Shown here one piece after another: positions 1 through 8,266 of a stretch of DNA of 64,000 bases (positions are counted from its first letter, which is position 1; every line of letters begins with the position of its first letter). The position numbers and the translations under genes are program-made. The stretch is taken from the NCBI RefSeq assembly GCF_036099295.1, contig NZ_CP107976.1, positions 5,952,001 through 6,016,000 of the forward strand. Direction: 5' to 3'. This DNA is from Streptomyces sp. NBC_00358. Lineage in GTDB: Bacteria; Actinomycetota; Actinomycetes; Streptomycetales; Streptomycetaceae. The notes beneath the pieces were generated by a model that saw only the letters and a program-made list of their open reading frames with translations, made no database searches and had not been told where the DNA came from.

Positions 1-1492
1 TCGCGTAGTAGGCGTTGCCCTGCCGCTCGTACTGGCGGCGGATCGGGTCCTTGAACTCCTCCTCGTCCGAGGCCGGCCAGGACTCGCCGCGCGCCTCGAT
101 CTGGTCGCGCTTGACGGTCGCGAGGACCGAGGAGGCCTGCTCGCCGCCCATCACGGAGATCTTGGCGCCCGGCCACATCCACAGGAAGCGCGGCGAGTAC
201 GCCCGGCCGCACATCGAGTAGTTGCCCGCTCCGTACGAGCCGCCGATCACGACGGTCAGCTTCGGGACGCGCGTGCAGGCGACGGCCGTCACCATCTTGG
301 CGCCGTGCTTGGCGATGCCACCGGCCTCGTACTGGCGCCCCACCATGAATCCGGAGATGTTCTGCAGGAACACCAGCGGGATGCCGCGCTGGTCGCACAG
401 CTCGATGAAGTGGGCGCCCTTCTGGGCCGATTCGGAGAACAGGATGCCGTTGTTCGCGACGATCCCGACCGGCTGGCCGTGGATCCGCGCGAAGCCGGTG
501 ACCAGGGTCTGCCCGAACTCGGCCTTGAACTCGGCGAAGCGCGAACCGTCCACCACGCGCGCGATGACCTCGCGCACGTCGTACGGAGTGCGGGAGTCGA
601 CCGGCACCGCGCCGTACAGCCCGTACGGGTCGACCTTGGGCTCGGCCGACGGCTCCACGGACCAGGGGAGCGCCCCGCGCGCGGGCAGGGTGGCCACGAT
701 GTTCCGGACGATCCGCAGCGCGTGCGCGTCGTCCTCCGCGAGATGGTCGGTGACACCCGACACACGCGAGTGGACCTCGCCGCCGCCCAGCTCCTCGGCC
801 GTGACGACCTCGCCGGTGGCGGCCTTCACCAGCGGTGGCCCGCCCAGGAAGATGGTGCCCTGGCCGCGCACGATCACGGCCTCGTCGCTCATCGCCGGCA
901 CGTAGGCGCCGCCGGCCGTGCACGAGCCGAGGACGGCCGCGATCTGCGGGATGCCCGCGCCGGACATCCGCGCCTGGTTGTAGAAGATCCGCCCGAAGTG
1001 GTCGCGGTCCGGGAACACCTCGTCCTGCATCGGCAGGAAGGCGCCCCCGGAGTCGACGAGGTAGACGCAGGGCAGCCGGTTCTCCAGCGCGACCTCCTGG
1101 GCGCGCAGGTGCTTCTTCACCGTCATCGGGTAGTAGGTGCCGCCCTTGACGGTGGCGTCGTTCGCGACGATCACGCACTCGCGCCCGCTGACCCGGCCGA
1201 TCCCGGCGATGACGCCGGCGGCCGGGGCCGCTCCCTCGTACATCCCGTCGGCGGCGAGCGGCGCCAGCTCCAGGAACGGTGAGCCGGGGTCGAGCAGGGC
1301 GTCCACACGGTCGCGGGGCAGCAGCTTTCCGCGCGCGGTGTGCCGCGCGCGCGCCTTCTCGCCGCCGCCGAGCCGCGCCGCGGCCAGCTTCAGGCGCAGT
1401 TCCTCGCCCAGCGCGCGGTGTGCCGCCTCGTTGGCCCTCCAGGCCTCCGACGCGGGGTCTGCCGCGCTCGTCAGCTCCGGTGCCTCTTGCAT
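1..1492 (-). CDS. mccB: acyl-CoA carboxylase carboxyltransferase (beta) subunit, probably methylcrotonyl-CoA type; 3' end outside window
   Basis: Reading leftwards from an ATG at 1492 gives a 497-residue open frame that runs off the window edge. The N-terminal part has the family signature RHTARGKLLPRDRVDALLD, followed by the two crotonase-like carboxyltransferase lobes, with glycine-rich oxyanion segments such as DSGGAFLPMQDEVFP, SCTAGGAYVPAMSDE, QNISGFMVG and GGSYGAGNYSMCGRAY. This subunit transfers carboxylate from carboxybiotin to an acyl-CoA in the cytoplasm; the biotin carboxylase partner should lie further left. The extended GGSYGAGNYSMCGRAYSPRF segment and the neighbouring acyl-CoA dehydrogenase favour methylcrotonyl-CoA (leucine degradation) over acetyl- or propionyl-CoA, but this is inference. 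The divergent TetR gene and two palindromes upstream suggest local control. Confidence 0.93.
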   Translation of the reverse strand, partial: MQEAPELTSAADPASEAWRANEAAHRALGEELRLKLAAARLGGGEKARARHTARGKLLPRDRVDALLDPGSPFLELAPLAADGMYEGAAPAAGVIAGIGRVSGRECVIVANDATVKGGTYYPMTVKKHLRAQEVALENRLPCVYLVDSGGAFLPMQDEVFPDRDHFGRIFYNQARMSGAGIPQIAAVLGSCTAGGAYVPAMSDEAVIVRGQGTIFLGGPPLVKAATGEVVTAEELGGGEVHSRVSGVTDHLAEDDAHALRIVRNIVATLPARGALPWSVEPSAEPKVDPYGLYGAVPVDSRTPYDVREVIARVVDGSRFAEFKAEFGQTLVTGFARIHGQPVGIVANNGILFSESAQKGAHFIELCDQRGIPLVFLQNISGFMVGRQYEAGGIAKHGAKMVTAVACTRVPKLTVVIGGSYGAGNYSMCGRAYSPRFLWMWPGAKISVMGGEQASSVLATVKRDQIEARGESWPASDEEEFKDPIRRQYERQGNAYYA

Positions 1493-1522
1493 CCTGCGGT
1501 CCCCTCACCAGGTGGTCGACCA

Positions 1523-1567
1523 GTTAATGAGCGTTAACGCAACCCCTTCAGGTTAACGACCGCTAAC
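1523..1567. promoter_or_regulatory. two matching TetR-type palindromes between mccB and the TetR gene
   Basis: Two 16-bp near-perfect inverted repeats, GTTAATGAGCGTTAAC (1523-1538) and GTTAACGACCGCTAAC (1552-1567), fit one consensus GTTAAYGRSCGYTAAC. Their starts are 29 bp apart, close to three helical turns. The right copy overlaps the presumed -35 region of the TetR gene, so autorepression together with repression of mccB is the simplest reading. Binding itself is inferred. Confidence 0.75.
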
Positions 1568-1576
1568 CCGCCTGTC

Positions 1577-1582
1577 TAGAAT
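1577..1582 (+). promoter_or_regulatory. -10 hexamer (TAGAAT) for a probably leaderless TetR transcript
   Basis: TAGAAT ends 7 nt before the A of the ATG at 1590, and no Shine-Dalgarno sequence precedes that ATG. This is the arrangement of a leaderless mRNA starting at or next to the initiation codon. The matching -35 position (about 1554-1559) lies inside the right-hand palindrome. Confidence 0.5.
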
Positions 1583-1589
1583 TGTTTTC

Positions 1590-2258
1590 ATGGCCACCAG
1601 AACCGACGCCCCCACCCGGCGCGAGCAGATCCTGAGGGAAGCGGCGCGGCTCTTCGCCGAGCGCGGTTTCCACGGTGTGGGAGTGGATGAGATAGGAGCG
1701 GCGGTCGGCATCAGCGGCCCCGGTCTCTACCGGCACTTCGCCGGCAAGGACGCGATGCTCGCCGAGCTGCTGGTGGGGATCAGCGGGCAGCTGCTCACGG
1801 GCGGCAAGCGCCGGGTGGCGGAGGCCGAAGGGGGTGCGGAGGCGCTCCTCGACTCGCTCATCGAGGGGCACATCGACTTCGCGCTCGACGACCGCCCCCT
1901 GATCACCCTGCACGACCGCGAGCTGGACCGCCTGCGCGACAGCGACCGCAAGCTCGTACGGCAGCTCCAGCGCCAGTACGTCGAGCTGTGGGTGGAGGTG
2001 GTGCGCGAGGTGTACCCGGGGCTGACCGAGCCCGCCGCCCGTTCGGCCGTTCACTCGGTCTTCGGGCTGCTGAACTCGACCCCGCACCTGGGGCGGCCGG
2101 GCGCGCTCCCGGGGCGCTCGGGGACGGCGGAGCTGTTGCACCGGATGGCTCGGGGTGCCTTCGGCGCGGCCGTCGTGGCTCCTGGGGCCTCCGTGGCTTC
2201 CGTGACTCCCGGGGTGGCGGAAGTGGCCCCTGAGGTTCCCGTGACTCCCGGGGCGTGA
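1590..2258 (+). CDS. TetR/AcrR family transcriptional regulator
   Basis: 222 residues. The first 60 residues form the TetR DNA-binding domain, with AARLFAERGFHGVGVDEIGA and the recognition-helix region ISGPGLYRHFAGKDAML. The remainder is a ligand-binding domain of the size usual for SACE-7040-like TetR regulators. The last ~30 residues are a low-complexity Ala/Val/Pro/Gly tail with two copies of a VTPG-type motif, not needed for the fold. It lies divergent from mccB across a 97-bp gap holding two palindromes and upstream of an acyl-CoA dehydrogenase, so an acyl-CoA sensing role in branched-chain amino acid degradation is likely. The ligand is unknown. Confidence 0.9.
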   Translation: MATRTDAPTRREQILREAARLFAERGFHGVGVDEIGAAVGISGPGLYRHFAGKDAMLAELLVGISGQLLTGGKRRVAEAEGGAEALLDSLIEGHIDFALDDRPLITLHDRELDRLRDSDRKLVRQLQRQYVELWVEVVREVYPGLTEPAARSAVHSVFGLLNSTPHLGRPGALPGRSGTAELLHRMARGAFGAAVVAPGASVASVTPGVAEVAPEVPVTPGA

Positions 2259-2317
2259 CGAGCGTCTCGGGGGTCCGCCCCTGGACGGCGCTCGTGACCG
2301 GCGGGTAACCTCGTATC

Positions 2318-2333
2318 TGAGCAAGCGCTTAGA
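2318..2333. promoter_or_regulatory. candidate operator upstream of the acyl-CoA dehydrogenase
   Basis: TGAGCAAGCGCTTAGA is an imperfect inverted repeat centred on AAGCGCTT, 33 bp before the acyl-CoA dehydrogenase start. It differs from the GTTAAY palindromes upstream of the TetR gene, so a different regulator is probably involved. No binding protein can be named from sequence. Confidence 0.35.
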
Positions 2334-2366
2334 AATAGACCAGGTATCCAGGCGGAGGTGGCGGCG

Positions 2367-3524
2367 GTGCGCCGTACTGTGTTCAACGAGGACCACGAGG
2401 CGTTCCGGGAGACCCTGCGCGCCTTCATCGAGGCCGAGGTCGTCCCGGTCTACGACGAGTGGTTCGCCGCCGGCCAGGCGCCGCGCGACTTCTACTACAA
2501 GCTCGCCGAGCTCGGCGTCTTCGGCATCCGCGTGGACGAGGAGTTCGGCGGCGCCGGCATCGACTCGTACAAGTTCGAAGCCGTGATGTACGAGGAGACC
2601 TCGCGCGCGGGTGTCCAGTTCGGCGGCTCCGGTGTGCACGTGCTGCTGGGCCTGCCCTACATCAAGTCGCTCGCCACCGACGAGCAGAAGAAGCGCTTCC
2701 TGCCGAAGTTCGTCAGCGCCGAGGAGATGTGGGCCCTCGCGATGACCGAGCCGGGCACCGGCTCCGACCTCGCGGGCATGAAGACCACCGCCAAGCTCTC
2801 CGAGGACGGCACGCACTACGTCCTCAACGGCTCCAAGACCTTCATCACCGGTGGCGTCCACGCCGACCGCGTGATCGTCTGCGCCCGCACCTCCGCGCCC
2901 ACCGCCGAGGACCGCCGCTACGGCATCTCCCTCTTCGCCGTGGACACCAAGTCCGAGGGCTACTCCATCGGCCGCAAGCTGGACAAGCTGGGCCTGAAGA
3001 CCTCCGACACCGCCGAGCTGGCGTTCGTCGACGTGAAGGTGCCCGTCGAGGACCTGCTCGGCGAGGAGAACAAGGGCTTCTACTACCTCGGCCACAACCT
3101 CGCCTCCGAGCGCTGGGGCATCGCCTTCGGCGCCTACGCGCAGGCCAAGGCCGCCGTCCGGTTCGCCAAGGAGTACGTCCAGGAGCGCACCGTCTTCGGC
3201 AAGACCGTCGCGTCCTTCCAGAACACCAAGTTCGAGCTGGCCGCCTGCCAGGCCGAGGTGGACGCGGCCGAGGCCGTCGCCGACCGCGCCCTGGAGGCCC
3301 TCGACGCCGGTGAGCTGACCCCGGCCGAGGCCGCCAGCGCCAAGCTGTTCTGCACCGAGGTCGCGCACCGCGTCATCGACCGCTGCCTCCAGCTCCACGG
3401 CGGCTACGGCTTCATGAACGAGTACCCGATCGCCCGCCTGTACGCGGACAACCGGGTCAACCGCATCTACGGCGGGACCAGCGAGATCATGAAGACGATC
3501 ATCGCCAAGGACATGGGCCTGTAA
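2367..3524 (+). CDS. acyl-CoA dehydrogenase
   Basis: 385 residues from the GTG at 2367, chosen because GGAGG lies 8 nt upstream; the in-frame GTG at 2358 would overlap that ribosome site. It has the complete three-part fold: N-terminal helical domain, beta domain with MTEPGTGSDLAGMKTTA and GSKTFITGG, and C-terminal helices ending in LQLHGGYGFMNEYPIARLYAD and NRIYGGTSEIMKTIIAKDMGL. The glutamate in YGGTSEIM occupies an FAD/active-site loop, and the usual flavin contacts are present. The protein oxidises an acyl-CoA to the trans-2-enoyl-CoA, passing electrons to ETF. Substrate chain type is not readable; proximity to mccB suggests a short or branched acyl-CoA. Confidence 0.93.
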   Translation: MRRTVFNEDHEAFRETLRAFIEAEVVPVYDEWFAAGQAPRDFYYKLAELGVFGIRVDEEFGGAGIDSYKFEAVMYEETSRAGVQFGGSGVHVLLGLPYIKSLATDEQKKRFLPKFVSAEEMWALAMTEPGTGSDLAGMKTTAKLSEDGTHYVLNGSKTFITGGVHADRVIVCARTSAPTAEDRRYGISLFAVDTKSEGYSIGRKLDKLGLKTSDTAELAFVDVKVPVEDLLGEENKGFYYLGHNLASERWGIAFGAYAQAKAAVRFAKEYVQERTVFGKTVASFQNTKFELAACQAEVDAAEAVADRALEALDAGELTPAEAASAKLFCTEVAHRVIDRCLQLHGGYGFMNEYPIARLYADNRVNRIYGGTSEIMKTIIAKDMGL

Positions 3525-3558
3525 GGTCCGCGAAAAGACTGCGCGGTACAACTGCCCC

Positions 3559-4431
3559 ATGAGTGAGGCACTTCAGAGTCTCCTCGATCTGCTCGATCTG
3601 GAGCGGATCGAGGAGAACATCTTCCGCGGCCGGTCCCGGTCCGCCGTCGTCCCTCGGGTCTTCGGCGGACAGGTGGCGGCGCAGGCACTGGTCGCCGCCG
3701 GGCGCACGGTCCCCGAGGACCGGCTCGCCCACTCCCTGCACGCGTACTTCCTGCGGATCGGGGACCCCGGGGCGCCCATCGTGTACTCCGTGGACCGCAT
3801 CCGCGACGGCCGCTCCTTCACCACCCGGCGGGTGGTCGCGGTCCAGCACGGACAGCCGATCTTCCACCTCTCCGCGTCCTTCCAGACGTACGAGGAGGGC
3901 ATGGAGCACCAGGCCCCGATGCCGCCCGCGCCCGACCCGGAGACGCTGCCCACGGCCGCCGAACTGCTTCCCCTGTACGCCGACGTCTTCACCGACGCCG
4001 AGGTCGTGGAGCGCATCCTGGAGGCCCGCGAGTCCGTCGACCTGCGCTATGTCGACGCGCCGCCGTACGGCACCGTCGGCGAGACCCGCGAGCCGCGCTC
4101 CCAGGTGTGGTTCCGCACCAACGGCAAGCTCGCGGACGACCCGCTGCTGCACGTCGTCCTCGCGACCTACGTCTCGGACATGACGCTCCTCGACTCCATC
4201 CTGCTCGCGCACGGCCGCGGCGGCTGGGTCACCGGCGACGTCGTCGGCGCCTCGCTCGACCACGCGATGTGGTTCCACCGCCCGTTCCGCGCCGACGAGT
4301 GGCTGCTGTACGACCAGGAGTCGCCGTCCGCGTCGGGCGGCCGGGGTCTCGGCCAGGCCCGGATCTACACCCAGGACGGCCGGCTGGCCATCTCGGTGAT
4401 CCAGGAAGGCGTGGTCCGCGTCCCGCGATAG
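3559..4431 (+). CDS. tesB: acyl-CoA thioesterase II (TesB family)
   Basis: 290 residues, the usual TesB length. Two hotdog domains are visible: the first with FRGRSRSAVVPRVFGGQVAA, the second with GDVVGASLDHAMWFHRPF and GGRGLGQARIYTQDGRLA. The Asp of SLDHAMWFH, the Ser of the ESPSASGGRG stretch and the Gln in VIQEG correspond to the Asp-Thr/Ser-Gln catalytic set known from E. coli TesB. It hydrolyses acyl-CoAs to free acids and CoA in the cytoplasm. It lies 34 bp after the acyl-CoA dehydrogenase on the same strand, so co-transcription is likely. No clear Shine-Dalgarno precedes the ATG. Confidence 0.92.
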   Translation: MSEALQSLLDLLDLERIEENIFRGRSRSAVVPRVFGGQVAAQALVAAGRTVPEDRLAHSLHAYFLRIGDPGAPIVYSVDRIRDGRSFTTRRVVAVQHGQPIFHLSASFQTYEEGMEHQAPMPPAPDPETLPTAAELLPLYADVFTDAEVVERILEARESVDLRYVDAPPYGTVGETREPRSQVWFRTNGKLADDPLLHVVLATYVSDMTLLDSILLAHGRGGWVTGDVVGASLDHAMWFHRPFRADEWLLYDQESPSASGGRGLGQARIYTQDGRLAISVIQEGVVRVPR

Positions 4432-4498
4432 CGGCGGGTTCCCCCGGTGAGGACGTGTGTTCCCCGGCAACGACGTCGTTCCTCGGTAAGACTGAGGC

Positions 4499-5494
4499 AT
4501 GGCTGAAGCGGCAGCACGGGACGACGACGGCGGCGACAGCGGCGAAGGAGGCGGCGAGAGCGTCTCCACGGTGATCGTCGCCGCCGCGGCCAATCTCGGG
4601 ATCGCCCTCGCCAAGGCGGTCGCCGGGGTCATCAGCGGCTCCAGCGCGATGCTGTCGGAGGCCGCCCACTCCGTCGCCGACACCGTCACCGAACTGCTGC
4701 TGCTCACGGCCCTCAAACGCAGCGAGAAACCGGCCGACGAGGACCATCCGCTGGGCTACGGCCCCGAGCGCTACATCTGGGCGCTGCTCGCCGCCGTCGC
4801 CACCTTCGTCGGCGGCGCCGTCTTCTCGATCTACGACGGCATCCACACCCTGGTCGCGGGGGAGGAGCTCGGCGACCCGCTCGTGTCGTACATCGTCCTG
4901 GGTGTCGCCTTCCTCCTGGAGGGCTTCTCCCTGCGGACGGGGCTGCGGCAGGCGCGCGGCGAGGCCGCCCGGGTCGACGCCCCCTTCAGGACCTATCTCC
5001 GGCGCACGCCCGACACCGCCGTGAAGGCCGTCGTCATGGAGGACTCGGCGGCGCTGGTCGGACTGGTGTTCGCCGCGGGCGGCCTGCTCGGCGGCCAGCT
5101 CACCGGATCCGGCGTCTGGGACGGCATCGCCTCGCTGCTCATCGGGCTCCTGCTGCTCTACGTCGCCTGGGTGTTGGGCCGGTCCAACGCGGAGCTGCTG
5201 ATCGGACGGCCGCTGCCCAGGCCGATACGGGAGCGGATCCGGGCGGAGCTGCTCGCGGTGGAGCACGTGGAGGCCGTACTGGAACTCATCACGCTCGTGC
5301 AGGGGCCGCGTGAGGCGCTCATCGCCGCGAAGGTCGACTTCCGGGACGCGTCGACCGCGGCCCAGATCGAGTGGGCCTGCGAACAGGCCGAGGACCGGAT
5401 CAGGACGGTGTTCCCCGCGGTGAGCAGGGTGTACCTGGACCCGACGCCGGGGTACGTCCAGCGGCGGTCCGAGGGGCTGAATCCCTGGCCGTGA
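4499..5494 (+). CDS. cation diffusion facilitator family transporter
   Basis: 331 residues. About six membrane helices occupy residues 20-235, followed by a cytoplasmic ferredoxin-like C-terminal domain (residues 240-320), as in CDF metal/proton antiporters. The helix-2 motif AAHSVADTVTELLLL supplies the conserved H-x3-D site. The equivalent helix-5 motif reads MEDSAALVG, with Glu-Asp where many zinc transporters have His, so metal preference is uncertain. Such proteins export divalent cations (Zn, Fe, Mn or Co). It lies 67 bp after tesB and is probably independent of fatty-acid metabolism. The gene ends at a convergent boundary with a phosphatase-like gene. Confidence 0.88.
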   Translation: MAEAAARDDDGGDSGEGGGESVSTVIVAAAANLGIALAKAVAGVISGSSAMLSEAAHSVADTVTELLLLTALKRSEKPADEDHPLGYGPERYIWALLAAVATFVGGAVFSIYDGIHTLVAGEELGDPLVSYIVLGVAFLLEGFSLRTGLRQARGEAARVDAPFRTYLRRTPDTAVKAVVMEDSAALVGLVFAAGGLLGGQLTGSGVWDGIASLLIGLLLLYVAWVLGRSNAELLIGRPLPRPIRERIRAELLAVEHVEAVLELITLVQGPREALIAAKVDFRDASTAAQIEWACEQAEDRIRTVFPAVSRVYLDPTPGYVQRRSEGLNPWP

Positions 5495-5648
5495 GGGCCG
5501 GCCGGGGCGAGCCGCCGCAGGGACGGCCCGGCTGCCGGTCCGTGAGCCGGTCCGTGAGCCGGGCCGGATGCCGTCCCCGGGTGACCGTTCCCGGGACGCG
5601 CACGCGCCGGGCGCGCCCCCGGAACGGACACCGGTGTCTAGCGGGGGC
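5495..5648. other. convergent intergenic spacer
   Basis: Between two converging genes. It contains a short direct duplication (GCCGGTCCGTGA type) and GC-rich inverted segments that could terminate both transcripts, but no U-tract and no open frame with gene-like features. Confidence 0.4.
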
Positions 5649-6437
5649 TCACGCCAGACCCGCCGCGTCGAGCAGGTACGCCGTCATCGGGTCGTAGTGG
5701 CGCGGGCTGAGGACGTGGTCGTCGAGCGGGACCACGACCTGGAGCGTGCCCTCCGACTCGGCGAGGAAGAGCGCCGGGTCGTTGGAGTCGGCGTATCCGA
5801 CGGAGTCCAGGCCCCGCTGTCCGGCGAAACCGGCCCAGCCGTGGTCGGCCACGACCAGGTCGGGCAGCGGGCGGCCCTCCCGCTCCAGACCGGTGAGGAT
5901 CGCGCGCATCGGCTCGCCCGAGTGCGTGTGCCACAGCGTGGCGCCGTGCTCCAGGACCGCGACGTCCGCGAACTGCATGACGTAGCCCTCGTCCGTCTGC
6001 AGGCCGTCCGGGATCACCACGATCTCGCAGCCGGCGGCGCGCAGGGCCGCGGCCGTGGCGCGGTGCACGTCCAGCAGACCGCCGGGGTGGCCGGTCGCGA
6101 ACAGCACCCGCTGCCGGTCCTCGGCCGCCTTGCGCAGCCGGGCCGCGAGACGGTCCAGCGCCTCCACGGTCAGCTCGGGGTCGATGGTGTCCTGGCCGTA
6201 CCGGTACTCCGGGTCGTCGTTGACGCCGACCCGTTCCGCCATCACCGCGAGCACGTCCTGCTCGTCGCTCCAGCGGTCGCCGAGTTCCAGACCGAGCCAC
6301 CAGTTGCGCTCGCCGTTCGCCAGCTTGCGGTAGTGGGAGAGGTTGTTCTCGCGGGGCGTGGCGACATCGCCCGCGATACGGGTCTTCACGAGATGGTCGA
6401 CAAGTTCGGCGCGGCTGGGCGTCCCGGGTATCGGCAT
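5649..6437 (-). CDS. conserved phosphatase-like protein of actinomycetes
   Basis: 262 residues from the ATG at 6437, preceded by a GGGGG ribosome site; a start at 6503 would add 22 low-complexity residues. The sequence is highly conserved among Streptomyces, where it is usually labelled phosphatase: TPRENNLSHYRKLANG, YRYGQDTIDPELTVEAL, FATGHPGGLLDVHRATAAAL, VADHGWAGFAGQRG and VPLDDHVLSPRHYDPMTAYLL. Several conserved His and Asp residues (GHPGG, HTHSGEP, ADHGW, DDHV) could bind metal, but no classical phosphatase motif (DxDGT or RHG) is present. I regard the activity as unproven. It is convergent with the CDF transporter and sits downstream of the PucR gene on the same strand (82 bp). Confidence 0.8.
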   Translation of the reverse strand: MPIPGTPSRAELVDHLVKTRIAGDVATPRENNLSHYRKLANGERNWWLGLELGDRWSDEQDVLAVMAERVGVNDDPEYRYGQDTIDPELTVEALDRLAARLRKAAEDRQRVLFATGHPGGLLDVHRATAAALRAAGCEIVVIPDGLQTDEGYVMQFADVAVLEHGATLWHTHSGEPMRAILTGLEREGRPLPDLVVADHGWAGFAGQRGLDSVGYADSNDPALFLAESEGTLQVVVPLDDHVLSPRHYDPMTAYLLDAAGLA

Positions 6438-6519
6438 ACCCCCATTGTGCCGGTGCGCTCCGGCCGGGGGCGCGGCTGTCCCGGTCGCTGGGATGTGCGT
6501 CACTCAGGTGTTCCCGCGT

Positions 6520-8100
6520 TCAGTCGTCCCGGAGCGCGAACCACAACTCCATCCGTACGTCCGGGTCGTCGAGGTCCATGGACAGCAACGCCGCGCAGCG
6601 GGCGATGCGTTGGCGGACGGTGTTGCGGTGGACGGACAGGGCCACCGCGGTGCGATCCCAACTGCCGTGCAGGGAGAGCCAGGTGCGCAGGGTCTCGGTC
6701 AGGGCGGGGATCCCGGCGACGGGTGCGAGCAGGGCGTGGGCGTGGGCCTCGGCGTCCGCCGCGGGGACGAGGTCCGCGAGCGCGGGACGGTCGCCGTGGC
6801 GGACCAGCGGCGCCCTGGTGGCACGGGCGCGGGCCAGCGCGCGGGCCGCCTGGGTGTCGGCGGCCGCCCACCCCCGCGGGACCGCGGGGGCGCTGACCCC
6901 GCAGGTCCAGCCCGGCTGCGCGACGGTCTCGCGGTCGCCGGGGACGAGGACGCGCACGATGTCGCCGCCGACGTCCACCAGCGCCGAGCCCAGCGCGGTC
7001 GCGAGCGCCGACGCGGACACGGCGTCCGGGGCGGGGCCGTCCCCGGCGGGGCGCGCGTGCACGACCACCCACCGTTCGCCGCCCAGGAGCGGGGCCACCG
7101 TCTCCGGCGCGGCGCCGAGCAGCAGCCGCACCAGGGCCGCCGACCGGGCCGCCCCGCTCCCGCTCTGCTGCTCCCCGGTGAGCAGGGACAGCAGCACGGA
7201 GGCCACGGAGGCGATCGTGTGGTCACCGGGGTCGCGGCGCGGCGCGGCGACGCCCAGGACGAAGCCCTCCCCGCTGCCGAGGGCGTAGGCCGCGAGATGG
7301 ACGCCGCCCACGGTGTCGGTGGCGGAGGACGGGGCCGGTCCCTGAGCCCCCCGGGGCCGCACGACACCGGCCAGCCCGGCGAGCACCTCCTCGGGAGACA
7401 GCGTGTCCGCCCGGTGGGAGGCGGCCGCCGGGCCGGTCCCGTGCGCCGGTCGCGCCGCGTCCCGCGGGGCGGGCGGTGGGAACCTGCCCGCGCGGGCCAG
7501 CTCCGCGCCCTCCGGGCCGTACAGCACCGCCCGGCCGCCCACCCGCTGCGCCAGTTGCCGGAGCACCGCCGGTACCGGATCGGGGCGGGCGGCGGCCGCC
7601 GCCAGGCTCTGCTGGGCCTCGGTCACCCGGCGGAGTTCGGCCAGCCGGGCCTGGGCCATGAGCTGCCACACCGCGCGGGCGACCCCGGAGAACGTCGTCC
7701 GGGGCGGGACCTCCAGCAGGGGCAGCCCGTGGGTGTCGCAGGCCGCGACCAGGGCGCGCGGGACCGTGTCGTGGACCGGCGCCAGGCCGAAGCCGAGCGC
7801 CGCGCCGCCCGCCGCGACGATGCGGGAGACATAGTCGTCGAAGTACGTGCCCGAGCCGGCCGCCTCGGGAATGTGGACCCCGGCCGACAGCAGCAGCTCG
7901 CCGCCCAGCAGATACGGGTAGGGGTCGGCCATCTCCGAGGTGTGCGCCCAGTGGATCACCGTGTCGGGCTCCGCGGGACCGGCGATCAGGCGCAGCGCCA
8001 GGTCCTCGCGGGCGAGCAGCGCCGACAGCGGTACCGGGGGAGTCGGCGGTACGGCCGGGGCGGAAGGTGACTGGTCCGGCACGGTGGACGATTCCTCCAT
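6520..8100 (-). CDS. PucR family transcriptional regulator
   Basis: 526 residues from the ATG at 8100; an upstream in-frame start would add an Arg-rich non-conserved stretch. The N-terminal PucR ligand-sensing domain is recognisable (residues ~15-130, AGPAEPDTVIHWAHTSEMA and YLLGGELLLSAG). The middle resembles the GGDEF-like domain of the CdaR/PucR group. The C-terminal helix-turn-helix reads GSWDRTAVALSVHRNTVRQR. PucR proteins typically activate nitrogen-compound catabolic genes. It is divergent from a sodium:solute symporter followed by a ureohydrolase and a ThDP enzyme, which makes that operon the probable target and a guanidino compound or its product a plausible inducer (inference). Confidence 0.9.
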   Translation of the reverse strand: MEESSTVPDQSPSAPAVPPTPPVPLSALLAREDLALRLIAGPAEPDTVIHWAHTSEMADPYPYLLGGELLLSAGVHIPEAAGSGTYFDDYVSRIVAAGGAALGFGLAPVHDTVPRALVAACDTHGLPLLEVPPRTTFSGVARAVWQLMAQARLAELRRVTEAQQSLAAAAARPDPVPAVLRQLAQRVGGRAVLYGPEGAELARAGRFPPPAPRDAARPAHGTGPAAASHRADTLSPEEVLAGLAGVVRPRGAQGPAPSSATDTVGGVHLAAYALGSGEGFVLGVAAPRRDPGDHTIASVASVLLSLLTGEQQSGSGAARSAALVRLLLGAAPETVAPLLGGERWVVVHARPAGDGPAPDAVSASALATALGSALVDVGGDIVRVLVPGDRETVAQPGWTCGVSAPAVPRGWAAADTQAARALARARATRAPLVRHGDRPALADLVPAADAEAHAHALLAPVAGIPALTETLRTWLSLHGSWDRTAVALSVHRNTVRQRIARCAALLSMDLDDPDVRMELWFALRDD

Positions 8101-8266
8101 TCCGTTCGGGTCGAATGGATGAAACGTACACTTCGCAGCCGCTTTCCGGCCACCTAATGTCGGTCCCGACCGGCAGCCACGGGTACGGGCGGATGTCCCC
8201 GCGATCAGTTGCCGGATCGTCCCCCACATCCCCGCACGACACGCCACTGAACGCCTGAGGAGACCC
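8101..8266. promoter_or_regulatory. divergent promoter region pucR / symporter operon
   Basis: 166 bp between divergent genes. It contains GGTCCCGACC (8163-8172), a perfect 10-bp inverted repeat within CCGGTC-type flanks, and a GAGGAG ribosome site just before the symporter ATG. No convincing -35/-10 pair was singled out. Confidence 0.4.

Noticed and set aside
1563..3560. 665-codon minus-strand open frame opposite the TetR and acyl-CoA dehydrogenase genes
   Set aside because: It is the antisense shadow of two well-defined genes; high GC removes stops. No family motifs.
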